A stretch of 64,000 nucleotides of DNA from Merluccius polli. Its lineage: Eukaryota > Chordata > Actinopteri > Gadiformes > Merlucciidae. The translations under genes were made by a program, and so were the position numbers. A model generated the notes under the pieces. The model did not search any database. It was not told the DNA's origin and saw only the letters and a list, made by a program, of their open reading frames with translations. Location: the NCBI GenBank assembly GCA_030340625.1, contig JAOPHQ010001133.1:607501-671500 (forward strand), read 5' to 3'. Positions 1 through 11,831 of the stretch are shown here, piece by piece; the first letter of the stretch is position 1; each line of letters opens with the position of its first letter.

Positions 1-461
1 TATTGATTGTTTAGTAGCCTTCATATAACCAATTTGTATGTCTACACTTTAATATAAAGCTATACAATATAATACTATATATAAATACAAACAACACAAA
101 TGTGATATTGTTTTGTTTCAGGTCTTGTAAAATACTTCTTTGAAATGAGATGAAAAAAATATGTTCATACAAAAAATGTGTGAATGGATGTTAAATACAT
201 TATGTTGCATTTGTTTACAAATCAATCCCTCTGAAGTTAATCTGATTTAACAGAAATGCTTGGATACATAATCCATTTCAGTATAATTCAGTGTACACCT
301 GTGTCCCACAAACAAATGTAAAGTTACAGCAGTAACTCACAAATGTATAATTAAAAGAATGACCCTGGATGGTTCATTTAAAGGCTGCATTGTCATTAAG
401 CCTATGACATGGATTTAGAGGGGTATGTGTGTCCGTGCATGTGTGCATCTGAGTGGTTGTT

Positions 462-506
<45 letters not shown>

Positions 507-575
507 TGAAGCAGCCTTTAAAGGAGAGTGTTGAACATGAACATGGTATTGTAGTACAGTATGTAAAAAACAGGT
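1..575. other. AT-rich intronic DNA
   Basis: I see no coding exon, RNA gene or recognisable transposon end here. Because the last foxn3 exons lie downstream on the + strand and the forkhead exons are not in the window, this stretch is most likely part of a foxn3 intron. A (TG)n microsatellite lies at about 465-504. The last four bases, AGGT, form the left target duplication of the gypsy element. Confidence 0.6.
465..504. repeat. (TG)n microsatellite
   Basis: This is an uninterrupted GT dinucleotide run of about 40 bases. A short minus-strand reading frame through it is only a poly-HT translation of the repeat. Confidence 0.95.
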
Positions 576-1428
576 TGTAGCGCCCACAAAGTCCGAATCA
601 CATTTCTACACACCTTTCCATTAAAACACACCTCCACTCATGGGTTCCTCCGTCATCCACCCACATTCATCTCCAACCAATGGAAATAATCCACGATCCC
701 CGCGCAGTTTGAATCCGTCCTCCGGGAAGGGCATTGCGGTGAGTGCATGTCACCGGTGAACGGAGAAGAAAGAGTGAGAAGGAGAGTCCGTGAAGGAGAA
801 GTGGGACAGCGGCATTAAGCGCGTTTTGGAAGTCCGCGATATAGCCGTCTGGCGTCTTAAATCCTCTTCGTGGGAAGTCCGTCGGCACGATTGTATTTCC
901 CTGTGGATCAGCTGTTTCAGGAGTCGGGAGATGCCGGTTCCAGTGGAGCAAAGTCCGACTCTGACTGACTGACTGACTGACTGACTTTAAAAACTTTGGT
1001 ACCGTGAGTACCCGGTGTGCATTTTTGTTTTGGGTGGGTTGTTTACTATACCGCGACGAGAGACACTGGTTATTTTGAGTTTATTTCCTTATTTTGTGTG
1101 GGAGTCCGCGGTAAAACCCGGAGCGGAGTTTTGAGTTGTTTTGTAGTGGCGAATGGACTGAACTGGGATTAACAGACAGGCTGAGGCGTACTCACGCTGC
1201 ACCCCTTCTTTTTCTTTTTTGAACTGTGGATAATAATTGTGAAAATATATATTTTGGAAATCGCATTGCTGGTTTGTTTGATTGCTTGTGTGATTTATTG
1301 CTGTGTTTGATCTGCCTGGTTATTATTTTGTGTGGGTTAACTAAACTATTTTTGTTCTGTTTTATTTTACTTTGTCAGACTTGACTCTGACTGGCACCCC
1401 AAGCTTAAATATAGTCAAACCCGCTACA
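576..1428 (+). repeat. Gypsy 5' LTR (853 bp)
   Basis: It begins TGTAGCGC at 576 and ends CCGCTACA at 1428, giving a 7-bp terminal inverted repeat. The first about 258 bases match the 3' LTR closely. The remaining 580 or so bases have no counterpart there. A short GACT tandem run lies at about 957-985. Transcription should start inside it, but I cannot place a TATA box with confidence. Confidence 0.9.
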
Positions 1429-1432
1429 AAAA

Positions 1433-1450
1433 TGGCACCCCAGAGATCTG
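1433..1450 (+). promoter_or_regulatory. Candidate primer-binding site
   Basis: Four bases after the LTR the sequence begins TGGCACCCCAGAGATC. TGG complements a tRNA CCA end, and the position is right for minus-strand priming. I cannot assign the tRNA without a search. Confidence 0.6.
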
Positions 1451-1472
1451 GATTCACTAAAACCCTGGATTT

Positions 1473-2811
1473 GTGAAAAAGAAAAAAATTGGCCACCCTC
1501 TTCAAATGAACCCTTTTTCGGGAATGGATTTCTTTTCCCCAACACCTGTTGAAATGGCCTCAGCAAAGCAAGACTGCAGTCAAACTCAGCCAACTGCAGA
1601 GAAAAGGACCACATATTCCTTATTAGATATGGATTTAGGTGTTACATTGAACCCGGATCTGTCTCAACCTCTCATTCCTCTGGCAGTGGCATCTCAAGAA
1701 GAAGTTGAAAATCAGGATGGTTGTTCATCTTTATGGACGACTGAAGTAATGGAGGAACCAGTCGACACGGATAAAACAATAAAAGCAACTTTGGAGGAAG
1801 AATTTCAAATTCTAATGGAAACACAAAAACAACACAAGGAGGAGCTTGAAAAAACAGTTACAACTTTATTTAAAAATGTCTCAGCAACAGATGAACAACG
1901 CTTTCAGTACTTACATGAAACACTGGACAAACAATCAACATTTCTGAGGAGAGAGTTTGCAGCAAACCTTAATTGGCGCTTAAAACACCATCATACAGAG
2001 ATTTTAAAGGAAGAGTTCATGACCCCAGTCGCACAATCAGTTCATCACCTACAGGGTGATATGTGGAAATTGTCCCAAAATATGGATTCCATGTCCCAGG
2101 AATTGGGTACAATGAAACAAACATTAAATGTATCTGCACTTGCACCAGTCCCTGTTCAAGCAGCACTGAAAAATGTTCAGTTGGAGGAGGCTCAGAGGTA
2201 ACGCCTCCAATCTACTGTTCTGACTGATAAGGCAGGTGTGCTTCAATCTCCTGAGGATTCTCCTGTTCTGTCTGAGGCCAGGCCACGGTTAACAGGAAAA
2301 TGTCCTGTAAAGCTGCAGTTTCCATCATTTGGAAAAATGGAGGATGAACCAGATCCCCTTTTGTATTTGGAGAAATGTAACGATTTTCTTGCTTTAAATC
2401 CGCTGACGTATGAGGAGTTGATGGCAACCTTGAGAAATGTTCTACATGGAACAGCGAGAGACTGGTGGGATGTGGTACGTTTAAGCACACATACCTGGTC
2501 AGACTTTCAAGAGAAGTTCCGTGCTGCCTTTCTGTCAGAAGATTATGAAGATGAACTGGCAAGAGAGAGTGAGGACAAGAGTTCAAGACAAAGGCGAAAG
2601 CATTAGAGATTTTGCTTTCAGGTATCGCTCCTTGTGTCAGAGGTGGAAGCCTGAAATTCAGGAAGACGCAGTCTTAAAGCTGATTTTCAGAAACATCAAT
2701 CCCCATATGGCAAGTCAGCTCCAAGGCAGAGTAACGACAGTGGATGAACTGGTGAGGCTCGGACACCAATTGGAAAAGGACAGGGCAGACTCAGACTCAG
2801 AGTCAGACTAA
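1473..2811 (+). pseudogene. Gypsy gag
   Basis: The frame starting at 1473 runs 242 codons to an in-frame TAA at 2199-2201. It continues in the same frame to about 2560 and then shifts to the next frame, which ends at 2809-2811. The N-terminal part is charged and helix-prone. The region at about 2300-2800 is a retrotransposon gag (capsid) domain, recognisable from phrases such as LYLEKCNDFLAL, TARDWWDVV and IRDFAFRYRSLCQRW. The zinc knuckle follows in the pol frame, so a frame change between 2811 and 2858 is either a programmed shift or damage near an A8 run. It would assemble the particle of the element; this copy cannot. Confidence 0.85.
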
Positions 2812-2857
2812 TTATGACAACGGACAAAAAAAATTGTGAAACAAAAAGAGAGAGAAA

Positions 2858-4981
2858 GTGGAGATGTTTACTGTTAATGACCCACCACCGCAGAAAGACG
2901 ACATTCCCCCTGTGGTTTACTGCTGGAGATGTAAAGGCAGCCATGCTCCACACTCATGCCCAAATTATAATCAGTTCAAGAAATCAAAGCCCCCTGGACA
3001 ATCTTACCCTCAACAATCCCACCCTCAGCAGTCCCACCCTCGACCCTCTCACCCGCAACAATCCTACCCTCAACTATCCTACCCACAGCACTCCCACCCT
3101 CAACAATCCCATCCGCAGCAACAACACCCTCAGCCACATCATTCTCAGCGACCCCACCATCGTCAAAACCACTCTAATCAAACCTACCCACAGCCATTTG
3201 ACTCTTCAAATCCCCAGAACCATTCTTCAGTGAATGCTGTGACCAATTCAGCTCAATCACCGTTACGTGTCACCTCACATCTCTTTGTGCAGGGCCTGAA
3301 AAAGTTCAGCATCCCCGGAGGAAGCACTGATACAGCCCTCCCACGACAGCTGAAAGTGCACTTGACTGTAAGGAACTGGACAGGAAAAGCTGTTGTTGAT
3401 ACAGGTTCCACGTATACTCTGCTAAATGAACATGTCTGGAACAATGTCAAAACTGCAGATGATAAACTAGCCCCATGGACTGGTGACCCTCTTTACCTTG
3501 CTGATGGTCAACCCAGGAAACCCCTTGGGTGGGTGGAGCTTGAAATGAGCCTGCAGGATAAGACCTGGTTGGTAACTGTGGTGGTCCTAGACTCCAGGAC
3601 TCTGGCTTTTCCTGTCCTGCTTGGTTTGGACTTTGTGTTTTTTACTGGTATGCAACTTGATGTTGCAGGCGGGATGTACTGGTTCCGGGATAATGTGGAA
3701 AAGAAATTCTACTTTTGTGCAGAGTCCTCCCTTTCTGGGGAGGGGGAGACTGGCAACTCTATTGCCTTCTTTTCTGTGGAAGCTCCATCGGCCACTGCAC
3801 TGTTCCCTACACAGACCCCTTTGGAAGACTCAGACTTGATGCTGAGGGCAGTTCAGGAGTCTCACCTGGAGGAGCACGTAAAACCTCAGTTACACAACCT
3901 ATTATTTAACAATGTTGATGTGTGTACGACCAAAGTAGGACGTACTGAGATATTGAAGCATCAAATCTTTCTCACCAATCCTGTACCCATTCAACAGAAA
4001 CCCTATCGAGTCTCCCCTCCTAAACAAAAGGTGATGAAGGAATTCATCAAGGACATGCTAAAAGATGACGTCATTGAACCTTCTTGTTCTGCATGGGCCT
4101 CACCTGTGGTCCTGATTCCCAAAAAAGAAGGGAAATCAAGGTTTTGTGTTGATTACCGAAAAGTGAACGATAACACAGTCACTGATGCTTATCCCATTCC
4201 CACAATCCAGGAGATATTGGATAGTCTCTCAGGTGCTGTTGTTTTCTCTTCACTAGACCTAAATAGTGGCTACTGGCAAGTGGAGATGGATCCAGAGGTG
4301 AGGGAAATCACAGCCTTTATATGCCCTCATGGACTGTTCCAATTTAAAGTCATGCCATTTGGATTTAAGAATGCCCCTGCCACCTTCCAGAGGCTCATGG
4401 AGAGAGCACTGGGAGAGCTGAAGGGAATCATCTGTTTTGTCTACTTAGATGACATTATCATCTTCTCTTCGTCCTGGGAACAGCATTCTTATGATGTCCA
4501 AGCTGTCCTGGACAAACTCCGAAACGCAGGCCTCTCTGTGAACATGAAGAAAAGTAAACTGTTCAGAACCTCTTTGAAATTCCTGGGCCATATTGTCTCT
4601 GCTACAGGAGTCCATGTTGACCCAGACACGATTGAGGCTGTGCAGAACTTCCCTGCACCCACCAACCTGAAAGCCCTACAAAGGTTCCTGGGCATGGCTG
4701 GGTGGTATCACAGATTCGTCCCCAACTTTTCCCAGATTGCTGAACCACTAAATGCCCTAAAGTAAAAAGGAGCAAAATTCTGCTGGTCACCTGCATGCCA
4801 AACAGCGTTTATGACCCTGAAAAATCACCTGGTTAAACTACCTGTCCTGGGCCATCCAAACTTCAATGCTCCCTTTGTGGTCTACACCGATGCCAGTGAG
4901 ATTGGACTTGGGGCTGTGCTTGTCCAGAAATCCAACTATGGAACTGAGGAAGTCCTCGCCTTTGCCAGCCACAGTCTAAAC
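2858..4981 (+). pseudogene. Gypsy nucleocapsid knuckle, protease, RT, RNase H start
   Basis: A 635-codon open frame begins near a zinc knuckle of the form CX2CX3HX4C (CWRCKGSHAPHSC). A proline/histidine/glutamine-rich stretch made of SHPQQ-like repeats follows at about 2990-3200. The aspartic protease shows VVDTGSTYTLL. The reverse transcriptase shows the YLDD catalytic box in FVYLDDIIIFSS and FRFCVDYRKVN-type fingers. A TAA at 4763-4765 stops it at the RT/RNase H connection, and the frame then continues unchanged into RNase H (VVYTDASEIGLGAVL) until a MITE begins at 4982. Confidence 0.93.
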
Positions 4982-5185
4982 CAGGCCTGGGCAATTAGTT
5001 CCACAAAGGGCCGGTGTGGCTGCAGGTTTTTGTTCAAACCAACCAAGAGCACACAGTTTGACCAATCAGCTCTCTGAAGACTGAGATCAGTTGATTAAAT
5101 GAGTGAAGTCTGGTGTGCTGCTGCTTGGTTGGAACAAAAACCTGCAGCCACACCGGCCCTTTGTGGAACAGATTGCCCAGGCCTG
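4982..5185. mobile_element. hAT-type MITE inside gypsy RNase H
   Basis: This 204-bp element starts CAGGCCTGGGCAAT and ends with the inverse, and its terminal inverted repeats run to about 55 bases. GTCTAAAC is duplicated exactly at 4974-4981 and 5186-5193. An 8-bp duplication with CAG ends is the hAT signature. It has no coding capacity. The RNase H reading frame resumes after it when one duplication copy is discounted, so it entered a reading frame that was intact at that point. Confidence 0.93.
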
Positions 5186-5193
5186 GTCTAAAC

Positions 5194-6346
5194 CCTACAG
5201 AGAAAAATGCTGCCACTGAGCTAGACTGTTTGGCAGTGGTGTGGGCAGTTGAGAAGTGGAGAACTTACCTGGAAGGTAGACTATTCACAGTGGTTACAGA
5301 TCATGCCTCTCTTCTATGGGTGTTCAAAACCACCAAACCCAGCACACGACTCATCAGGTGGGCACTCCGGCTTCAAGAATTCTCCTTCACTATTGAATAC
5401 AGAAAGGGAAAGTACAACACTGTACCAGATGCCCTCTCCCGAGCTCCTACAGAATCCATACATACAACCATACCTGTGTGTGCTACCATCACATCTGCCC
5501 CTCCAAAACCATCAAAAGAGCTTCCTATCTCAATTGAGGCCCTGTGGAAGACACAACAGGAAGATCCAGAATGTCAGGTTCTATATCAAAAAGTAGTAGA
5601 AACTGGACAAGTCATTAATTCAAACCCTTCCTACATCATCCTGGATGATCTCCTCTACCGTATCGTCACCCTCCCATACAAAACCATCTACCAACTCTAC
5701 ATACCTCCTAGCTTCCGCTCACAGTTACTGGACTACTTCCACCAAGATCCCCTCTCTGGACATCTTGGCAGGCACAAAATCTACCGAAGACTACAACATC
5801 TTGTCTACTGGCCAAAACTGAGCTGGGATGTCAGAGAACATGTAAAAAACTGTTACACATGTCAACTTTACAAACCAGAAAACAAAAAACTTGCAGGAAA
5901 ACTCCAACAAACCCAAACTCACCGCCCCTGGGAAATGCTGGGAGTGGATTTGATGGGTCCCTTTCCCAAAAGCTCCAAACAAAACGTTTATCTCCTTGTG
6001 TTCGTTGATTATTTCTCCCGGTGGGTTGAACTGTTCCCCATCCAAAATGCCACTAGTGAAACCATTTCTCAGGTCATGGTCAAAGACATCTTGACCAGGT
6101 GGGGCATTCCTGACTACATCCTGTCGGATCAGGGAACTCAGTTTTGTTTAATCAGTCTTCCAAACTGTATGTAGGACCTGGAATGTGGGACATAAGTTAA
6201 CATCTACGTACCATCCACAAACAAACCTTACAGAGAGAGTGAACCGTACCCTAAAATTCATGATTGCATCCTATGTTGGGGACAATCATAAACATTGGGA
6301 CAAGAACCTGTCTGAGTTCCGGTTCGCGATTAACTCTGCAGTCCAG
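5194..6346 (+). pseudogene. Gypsy RNase H end and integrase core
   Basis: The frame picks up with RNase H (LDCLAVVWAVEKW, VVTDHASLLW), then the linker, then an HHCC integrase zinc region (HLGRHKIYRRL through CYTCQLYK), and the DDE core with GVDLMGPFP and LSDQGTQF. A frameshift near 6145 and a further stop near 6195 break the core. The third catalytic residue is still seen in another frame (TERVNRTLK) near 6232. A Harbinger-type MITE interrupts the gene after 6346. Confidence 0.9.
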
Positions 6347-7194
6347 GGGCCTCATTTATAAAGGTCTCTGCGCACGAAAATGTTGCGGAAACAGGGATGA
6401 AATGTGCGTACGCATCTTTCACCGCCAACGTCGTGATTTATAGAAAAAAACCTTGCGGAAAAGAGTGCGCAGTTCTACGCATCCTTTCACCCTGGAGTAA
6501 AGCTCCCGCAACGTTTCTCAAACAGTGAACTCCGGAGAGGACCACAGGAAGAAGGTGGCGGTAATGCACTATATGTGTTTGCAAACCGCCAATAACGCCA
6601 AAAGAAGAAGATGCTGTAACCCCCGGAGCTCATTGCGGACCCAACGCACATTGCGCACCACATATGAGTTATTTATTCATTTATATATTTATTTTATGAA
6701 AAGCACCCATTATATGAATTAAAGCAAAATTATGTTCAACACACTACAGCCCTTTCAAATCACAATCCTTGGCCAGACCAACTGTATCACTTAAACATTT
6801 AAATAATGAGCTTGATAAATAAGCCACAAAATAGACGTGCGTTGGTCTACTTCATTTAGAAGCACTTCGATCTCCGAATCCGAAAAACGCCTTCTTTTTA
6901 AAAGGTGCATCCATTTTTCCGTCTAATGATTGGTCAGAAAAGGCTCCTTCCTACTTATAAATATTAAGTGATTAATTAGCATTGACCTTTTAAGGACTAT
7001 TAAGGGATGGACTTGGGAGGAGCAGAGCGCTCGTGCACGCACGCCAAATTAGACGCACGTTGGTATTTATAAAGAGAAGAGTGCGTACAGGTGTGCGCAG
7101 CAAGGTTTTATAAATCGGAATGTTTTTGTGCGTACGCACATTCTGAGGTTTGGGCGTATGCAATGTTCTACGGAGGGTTTTATAAATGAGGCCC
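6347..7194. mobile_element. PIF/Harbinger-like MITE in gypsy integrase
   Basis: This 848-bp element has termini GGGCCTCATTTATAAA and its inverse, and CAG duplicated at 6344-6346 and 7195-7197. Extra inverted motifs near the ends include GCGTACGCA and a run around TTGCGGAAA. No transposase frame is seen. Zebrafish Harbinger elements are known to duplicate CWG, which fits. The gypsy integrase frame continues across the empty site. Confidence 0.88.
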
Positions 7195-7197
7195 CAG

Positions 7198-7821
7198 GAG
7201 TCAACAGGCGTTTCTCCTGCAGAGCTTAATCTTGGTCGCTCCCTCAGAGGACTTCTTGATGCGATGTTGCAACCCCACGAAACTGCTCCTGACACCCCTC
7301 CATACACCAAAATCACACAGCTAAAAGATCTCTGTTCCTTTGTGGAAACAAATCTGGACTCTGCTCGTCAACGGCAGAAAATAAATTATGATAAACACTG
7401 ACGTGACCTTGAGTTTCAGGAACAGGACAGAGTCTGGTTGAGAGCCCATCCTCTCTCCAAGGCTGAAAAATCCTTTACTGCCAAATTAGCCCCAAAATGG
7501 CAAGGGCCATATCGGGTAGTGGAACAAGTTGGGCCTGTGAATTATAAAATTGTTCTAGAAAATTCAGGCAAAGACTTAAAAGTTGTCCACATTTCCCATC
7601 TCAAGCCTTGCTATCTGACTGCGCAGGACCTACAGGAGCAGGAGAAAAAACACATTCTGGAAATATTGAATGAGGAGTCGGATGAAGAGGACTTCCTTGG
7701 GTTCGCAGACACCTCCTGTTCTACCTCTAATGGAGGAGGGATGAAAGGATCTGCAGAGAAACCCCCAAATTACACGTCTGACAATACCTCTGACTCCGAC
7801 AATGACTGTGGTTACAAATAA
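7198..7821 (+). pseudogene. Gypsy integrase C-terminal part
   Basis: After the MITE the frame continues with the end of the integrase core, typical of fish gypsy elements (STGVSPAELNLGRSLRG). A TGA at 7399-7401 interrupts it. The next segment holds the SH3-like GPY/F region (LAPKWQGPYRVVEQVG) and HISHLKPCYL, which ends most gypsy integrases. The acidic tail ends at 7821. No chromodomain is visible. Confidence 0.85.
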
Positions 7822-7910
7822 CATCCATTAAACAATAAACTAGGATGTGATTCTGTGTAAACACCCACAATAGAATAACTACTGCGCCTTACCTTTGGTC
7901 GGCTTCTGCT

Positions 7911-7923
7911 AAGGGGGGAGGAG
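7911..7923 (+). promoter_or_regulatory. Polypurine tract
   Basis: AAGGGGGGAGGAG lies directly against the 3' LTR start (TGTAGCG at 7924). This is the normal place and composition for the plus-strand primer of an LTR element. Confidence 0.9.
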
Positions 7924-8193
7924 TGTAGCGCCCGCAATGTCTGAATCGCATTTCTACACACCTTTCCATTGAAACACACCTCCATTCATGGGTTCCTCCG
8001 TCATCCACCCACATTCATCTCCTACCAATGGAAATAATCCACGATCCCCGCGCAGTTTGAATCCGTCCTCCAGGAAGGGCATTGGGGTGAGTGCAAGTCA
8101 CCGGTGAACGGAGAAGAAAGAGTGAGAAGGAGAGTCCGTGAAGGAGAAGTGGGACAGCGGCATTAAGCGCGTTTTGGAAGTCCAACCGCTACA
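7924..8193 (+). repeat. Gypsy 3' LTR, internally deleted
   Basis: It starts TGTAGCG and ends CCGCTACA but is only 270 bp long. After the phrase GTTTTGGAAGTCC it jumps to the last dozen bases of the LTR, so about 580 bases present in the 5' LTR are missing. The AGGT duplication follows at 8194-8197, so the true end is kept and the loss is internal. Confidence 0.9.
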
Positions 8194-8197
8194 AGGT

Positions 8198-9460
8198 GTT
8201 TTTTTTATGTAAAATATAGCTATATTTATAGGGGGGCCCAACTATCATCAGCCTTTTCAAAGTTAAGTGTCCTTAAAGAACATTCTGAAAGCACCATAAC
8301 ATACTTTGAAAGCATATGACAGTCTGCTGATACGTGTGTGATGTGTACTGCATGTGTGTTTCTGTACAGGCATTCATTTCTGAAGGCTCTAGTCCTTGTT
8401 CAAATGCCCGACTTGTTTTTCCGGGTTTTGTACCAAGTTGCCATGGCAAAGGCTTAATGAGCAGATAAGCTCGTTAGCCACAATTTCCCGTTTTTCTTTG
8501 GCCATCTTCTCCATCGCACCCTCGTTTCAATTTTTTCCCCTCCCTCTGAAATACACCATCTGTCTGCCAAGGCTCAGGAGAACCCTGGCCCATTACTGAG
8601 TGCGGATGTACACACCGCGTATGCCAACTCAGATTGGCAGCAGGTGTGCCAATGAGTACTGACTTGATCCGGAGCGTGATATCAAAAAAAAAGGTTCAGG
8701 TGCACTGCTCATATTGCATCGTCATCTCAGTAGGGAAGCAAACGTGGCTGTAATTAGATGGGTTTTTTGCTCTTACTGTTTGACTTGAGACGCGACTGTG
8801 GCTAAGTCACACCCACCTGATGTGTCACGCCTGGACCTTAGAAACTGAAAAAGTTCTATGTAGTCAACGAAAAGGCAGGGTTTGTGACAAAATATGTAAT
8901 TTGTTTAGAAAATGTCATGGGGACAAGACTGTAATACCAGTCATCATTAGTTAACTGGCGTAAAGTTTAATTTTCTGTATGTACAGAGTTGTATCCATGA
9001 CATTTTTTCAACAAATTACACATTTCTTGATGTTTACATTTTACAAATTACATTTGAATTAGACAAACCCTGCCAGGAAGATTTCATGGAGATTCCGATT
9101 GAAATCAAAACTTCTTAAATTTAGCTCTGTTGACTCCCAAACAACATTTTCTGTTTCTAATGTCCAGGCATGATGCATGAGGTGGATGTGACTTAGCCAT
9201 TCTATATCAGACACGACAGTTAAAAAACGTGGATTGAAAACTAAATGTTTTTCCAATTGAACCGATATTTTAACGGTTCTGTTCTTGCGTTCCGCTCCCA
9301 ACATAAAGTTCCTGAACCGGTTTTAACAGAAAAAATAACCGCTATCTCACCAATATAGCATTAGATGCTTTAAAGGGTACACATAAAATATGAGAAACGG
9401 CACTCTTCTGGTGAAACACAGTAGTGCAAGTGTATTTAATAATCCCCAATCCCCAACAGC
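8198..9460. other. foxn3 intron sequence
   Basis: AT-rich sequence without a supported exon. Short frames here show no protein-like composition. I recognise no transposon ends. Confidence 0.55.
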
Positions 9461-9649
9461 GGCGTCGTCATAGGACAAACACAGGTGTCGCTCATAACAC
9501 TAATTATGGGTCTGCTCCTTTTATACCAGGACACGGGTAGTAGACTTATCTCCACTAGTTAAGTCTGCTACCCGTGTCCTGGTACATAACAGTAGTAGAC
9601 CCATTATTAGTGTTATGAGTGACAGCTGTGTTTGTCCTATGATGACACC
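9461..9649. repeat. Foldback repeat, about 90-bp arms
   Basis: The arms 9461-9549 and about 9559-9649 are inverted copies. The innermost part pairs perfectly (CCAGGACACGGGTAG against CTACCCGTGTCCTGG), and the outer part (CATAGGACAAACACA against TGTGTTTGTCCTATG) has few mismatches. The loop is about ten bases. Similar sequence to the outer right arm (GATGACACCTCTGTG) occurs again near 56050, so this is probably one copy of a foldback/MITE family. Confidence 0.85.
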
Positions 9650-9854
9650 TCTGTGAAAGCAGTCTGTTGGTGCCACCTAAAGTGATATAAACTACCGCTA
9701 GCGACTCTTGGAATGCTAATATCTTAACCTATGTTTGAAGCTCTCGCTGGGGATTGATTTAACTGTTTGCTTACTCTTTAAGATAACTTTGAAAATGTTA
9801 ATTTGAATATTTACATGAAGCGGTTGTTGAAACGTTGTCCCCCTCTTCCTCCAG

Positions 9855-9945
9855 TCCCTCAGGGAGTGATCCAGAACGGAGCAAGGATAAGTCAGGGTCT
9901 CTTCCCGGGGATTCTGCCACTTCCAGTCAGCAGGACTAACATCAG
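9855..9945 (+). CDS. foxn3: foxn3 penultimate coding exon
   Basis: A pyrimidine-rich acceptor ends CCTCCAG at 9854 and a donor follows at 9946 (CAG/GTTGGT). The 91-base exon encodes the conserved forkhead N3 phrase PQGVIQNGARISQGLFPG. It enters with two bases of a split codon and leaves with two, which fits the one-base start of the exon at 11832 and makes AG+G an arginine. The alternative donor GTAAAC at 9950 would break the frame. FOXN3 is a nuclear forkhead transcriptional repressor linked to cell-cycle checkpoint control. The DNA-binding domain is upstream of the window. Confidence 0.88.
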
Positions 9946-11831
9946 GTTGGTAAACAAATGTTCAATCCTTATTTGGAAAACAACAAATAAGTTGCCTGTG
10001 TCGAATGCATGTTGGTTGTTGGTTGTGCATGTTGGTTTGTGTTTGGTTGTTATTTTACAAAAACATAATCACAGTGTGTAAAAAGAAAATACATGTAAAA
10101 ATTGTCTGTTTTAGTTGTTTAGTATCAGCTGCAAAACATGTTTCGAGCTCTATTTGTTGAATGCTCGATGCTAGTTGTCTGCCAATTATTGTTGGTTAAA
10201 CTCAAGTTGAAAGAGTCGTATTTACTATCAAAATAATCATTAGTTGCAGCACCACTGCCACAAATCAACAACAGAAGAGTGACAAAGTAGGTTTTATTTG
10301 TTAGGGCTTAAGTGGTACTGACGTACATAAATGCATATCAATTGATGTTAAGATTCAAATGGCCTCCAACCATTGTAGGATGCTGCCATAACTGCACATT
10401 GGGAAGGGATGATACGACCATCACAGAAGCCTCCAACTATAGACTGTGGGCTTGGTTCAGACTCAGTGCATTAGCCACACTACAAGTGAGGAGCTAGAGA
10501 GTGAAAAGGAGTCCATCATCTCCTCTGCTTGCTTGGAGTGCAATTGACACCACCAGCAATTATAGGGTTGTGTAACATATCTATACTGACAACCAGCCAT
10601 ACAGCTTACACAATGTCCACTGGAGGTTTCAACAGTAGCACTCATTTTTATTTGTACTTTTCTATATATATCTTTAACCCAAATGAAGATACGTCCATGA
10701 CATGGTATTCCAGTCGGTGGCCATTTTACTATTGCAGGGGCACAAGAGATGACAAGGTGACCACTGTATCTCTCTTAAGAGATTGATGAGAGAACATGAA
10801 CATGTCATCATGATATTCATTAAAACAAGTTAAGGGTGCTTCTCTCCGCAATACAATTAATCTTGTGTCATTGGACCTCAAGCTGAAAGCAATGGTGAGG
10901 GTTGGTAAAAAGGGTTGAAGTCAGGGAGCACATTGCTGCAAAGAAAATCTGAGGAAGGAAGATGTGGATTATAGCAGGTTTCCTACATACATGTTGGGAC
11001 AAGGAGCCTTTAAAAAAAACACACATACGCAATAATGAGAAACATGTCAAACATGAAAACACAGAATCACCATTGTTGTGTATATTTGTATGTAGACATA
11101 TACATGTATATTTTCTTACACCCCACAAACATACAGATATAAAAGTATGTAAAGCTATAACAGTCACTCAGGCTGTGTCAAGACTTTTTGATGGCAAAAG
11201 GTTTAAATGGCAGGAACCAGACCGAACTGGATATTAAACACAGCCAACCCCTTTTAGTGTCGCTAAAACCCCTTTTATTTTGATAAAGGGGGGGTGGTAT
11301 GCAGTTTGCTGTACCTACAAGTCTATCAACAGCTATCCTTCTCGAGCAATCAGTGTTGGTATGGTTACCAATGCTTCCAAAAAACGCACACGCAACAGTA
11401 AAACAACAAGGCAATCAATGACCCTGCTCGGGCAAAAATGAATGACACTGCATTTAGCTGTGAATAATTATAGTGTTCCTGTCCTGCTGTTGGCTTGACT
11501 CATAATTCATGAGCCCTAAATGCATTGTGAAGACAGTCAGGACTTACTTAAGTCTTTTACTTAAGTAACTGCTGGTGCGCTTTCATATACATATGTAGCA
11601 AGAGCAACCTATATTTCTGACCTGGTATATCCCTCACCTGTTGCAAGTCTATATCAATTGGTCAAGGCTGTGTTTTCCTGGTTGTGTAGGCTCCCTGTTC
11701 GATGCAGCCTAGGTTAAGCAACATTTCAACAGAAGACACCCAATAAGTAACTACTAACCTAACCATGTACTAATATAATATGCAGTATCTTCATATTTAA
11801 CACTGTTTTCCTCTCACTTCCTGACTTGCAG
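9946..11831 (+). other. foxn3: foxn3 last intron
   Basis: The intron runs from GTTGGT to a typical acceptor (CTGACTTGCAG) before 11832. In mammals a short alternative exon lies at this point of the protein. I could not identify an equivalent here, and the direct join is in frame. Confidence 0.75.

Larger units (their letters stand above)
576..8193 (+). mobile_element. Ty3/gypsy LTR retrotransposon, nested and inactive
   Basis: The element is bounded by LTRs beginning TGTAGCG and ending CGCTACA, with AGGT duplicated at 572-575 and 8194-8197. Inside are a primer-binding-like site, gag, a zinc knuckle, protease, reverse transcriptase, RNase H, integrase and a polypurine tract, in the gypsy order with integrase last. 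It is disabled by stops at 2199, 4763 and 7399, frame changes near 2560, 2820 and 6145-6200, and two inserted MITEs (4982-5185 and 6347-7194). The LTRs differ at about ten of 258 aligned bases by eye, so the insertion is not recent. It lies in a foxn3 intron in the gene's orientation. Confidence 0.95.

Noticed and set aside
667..972. Frames on both strands over the gypsy 5' LTR
   Set aside because: They lie entirely in LTR DNA and have no domain; LTRs of this family are non-coding.
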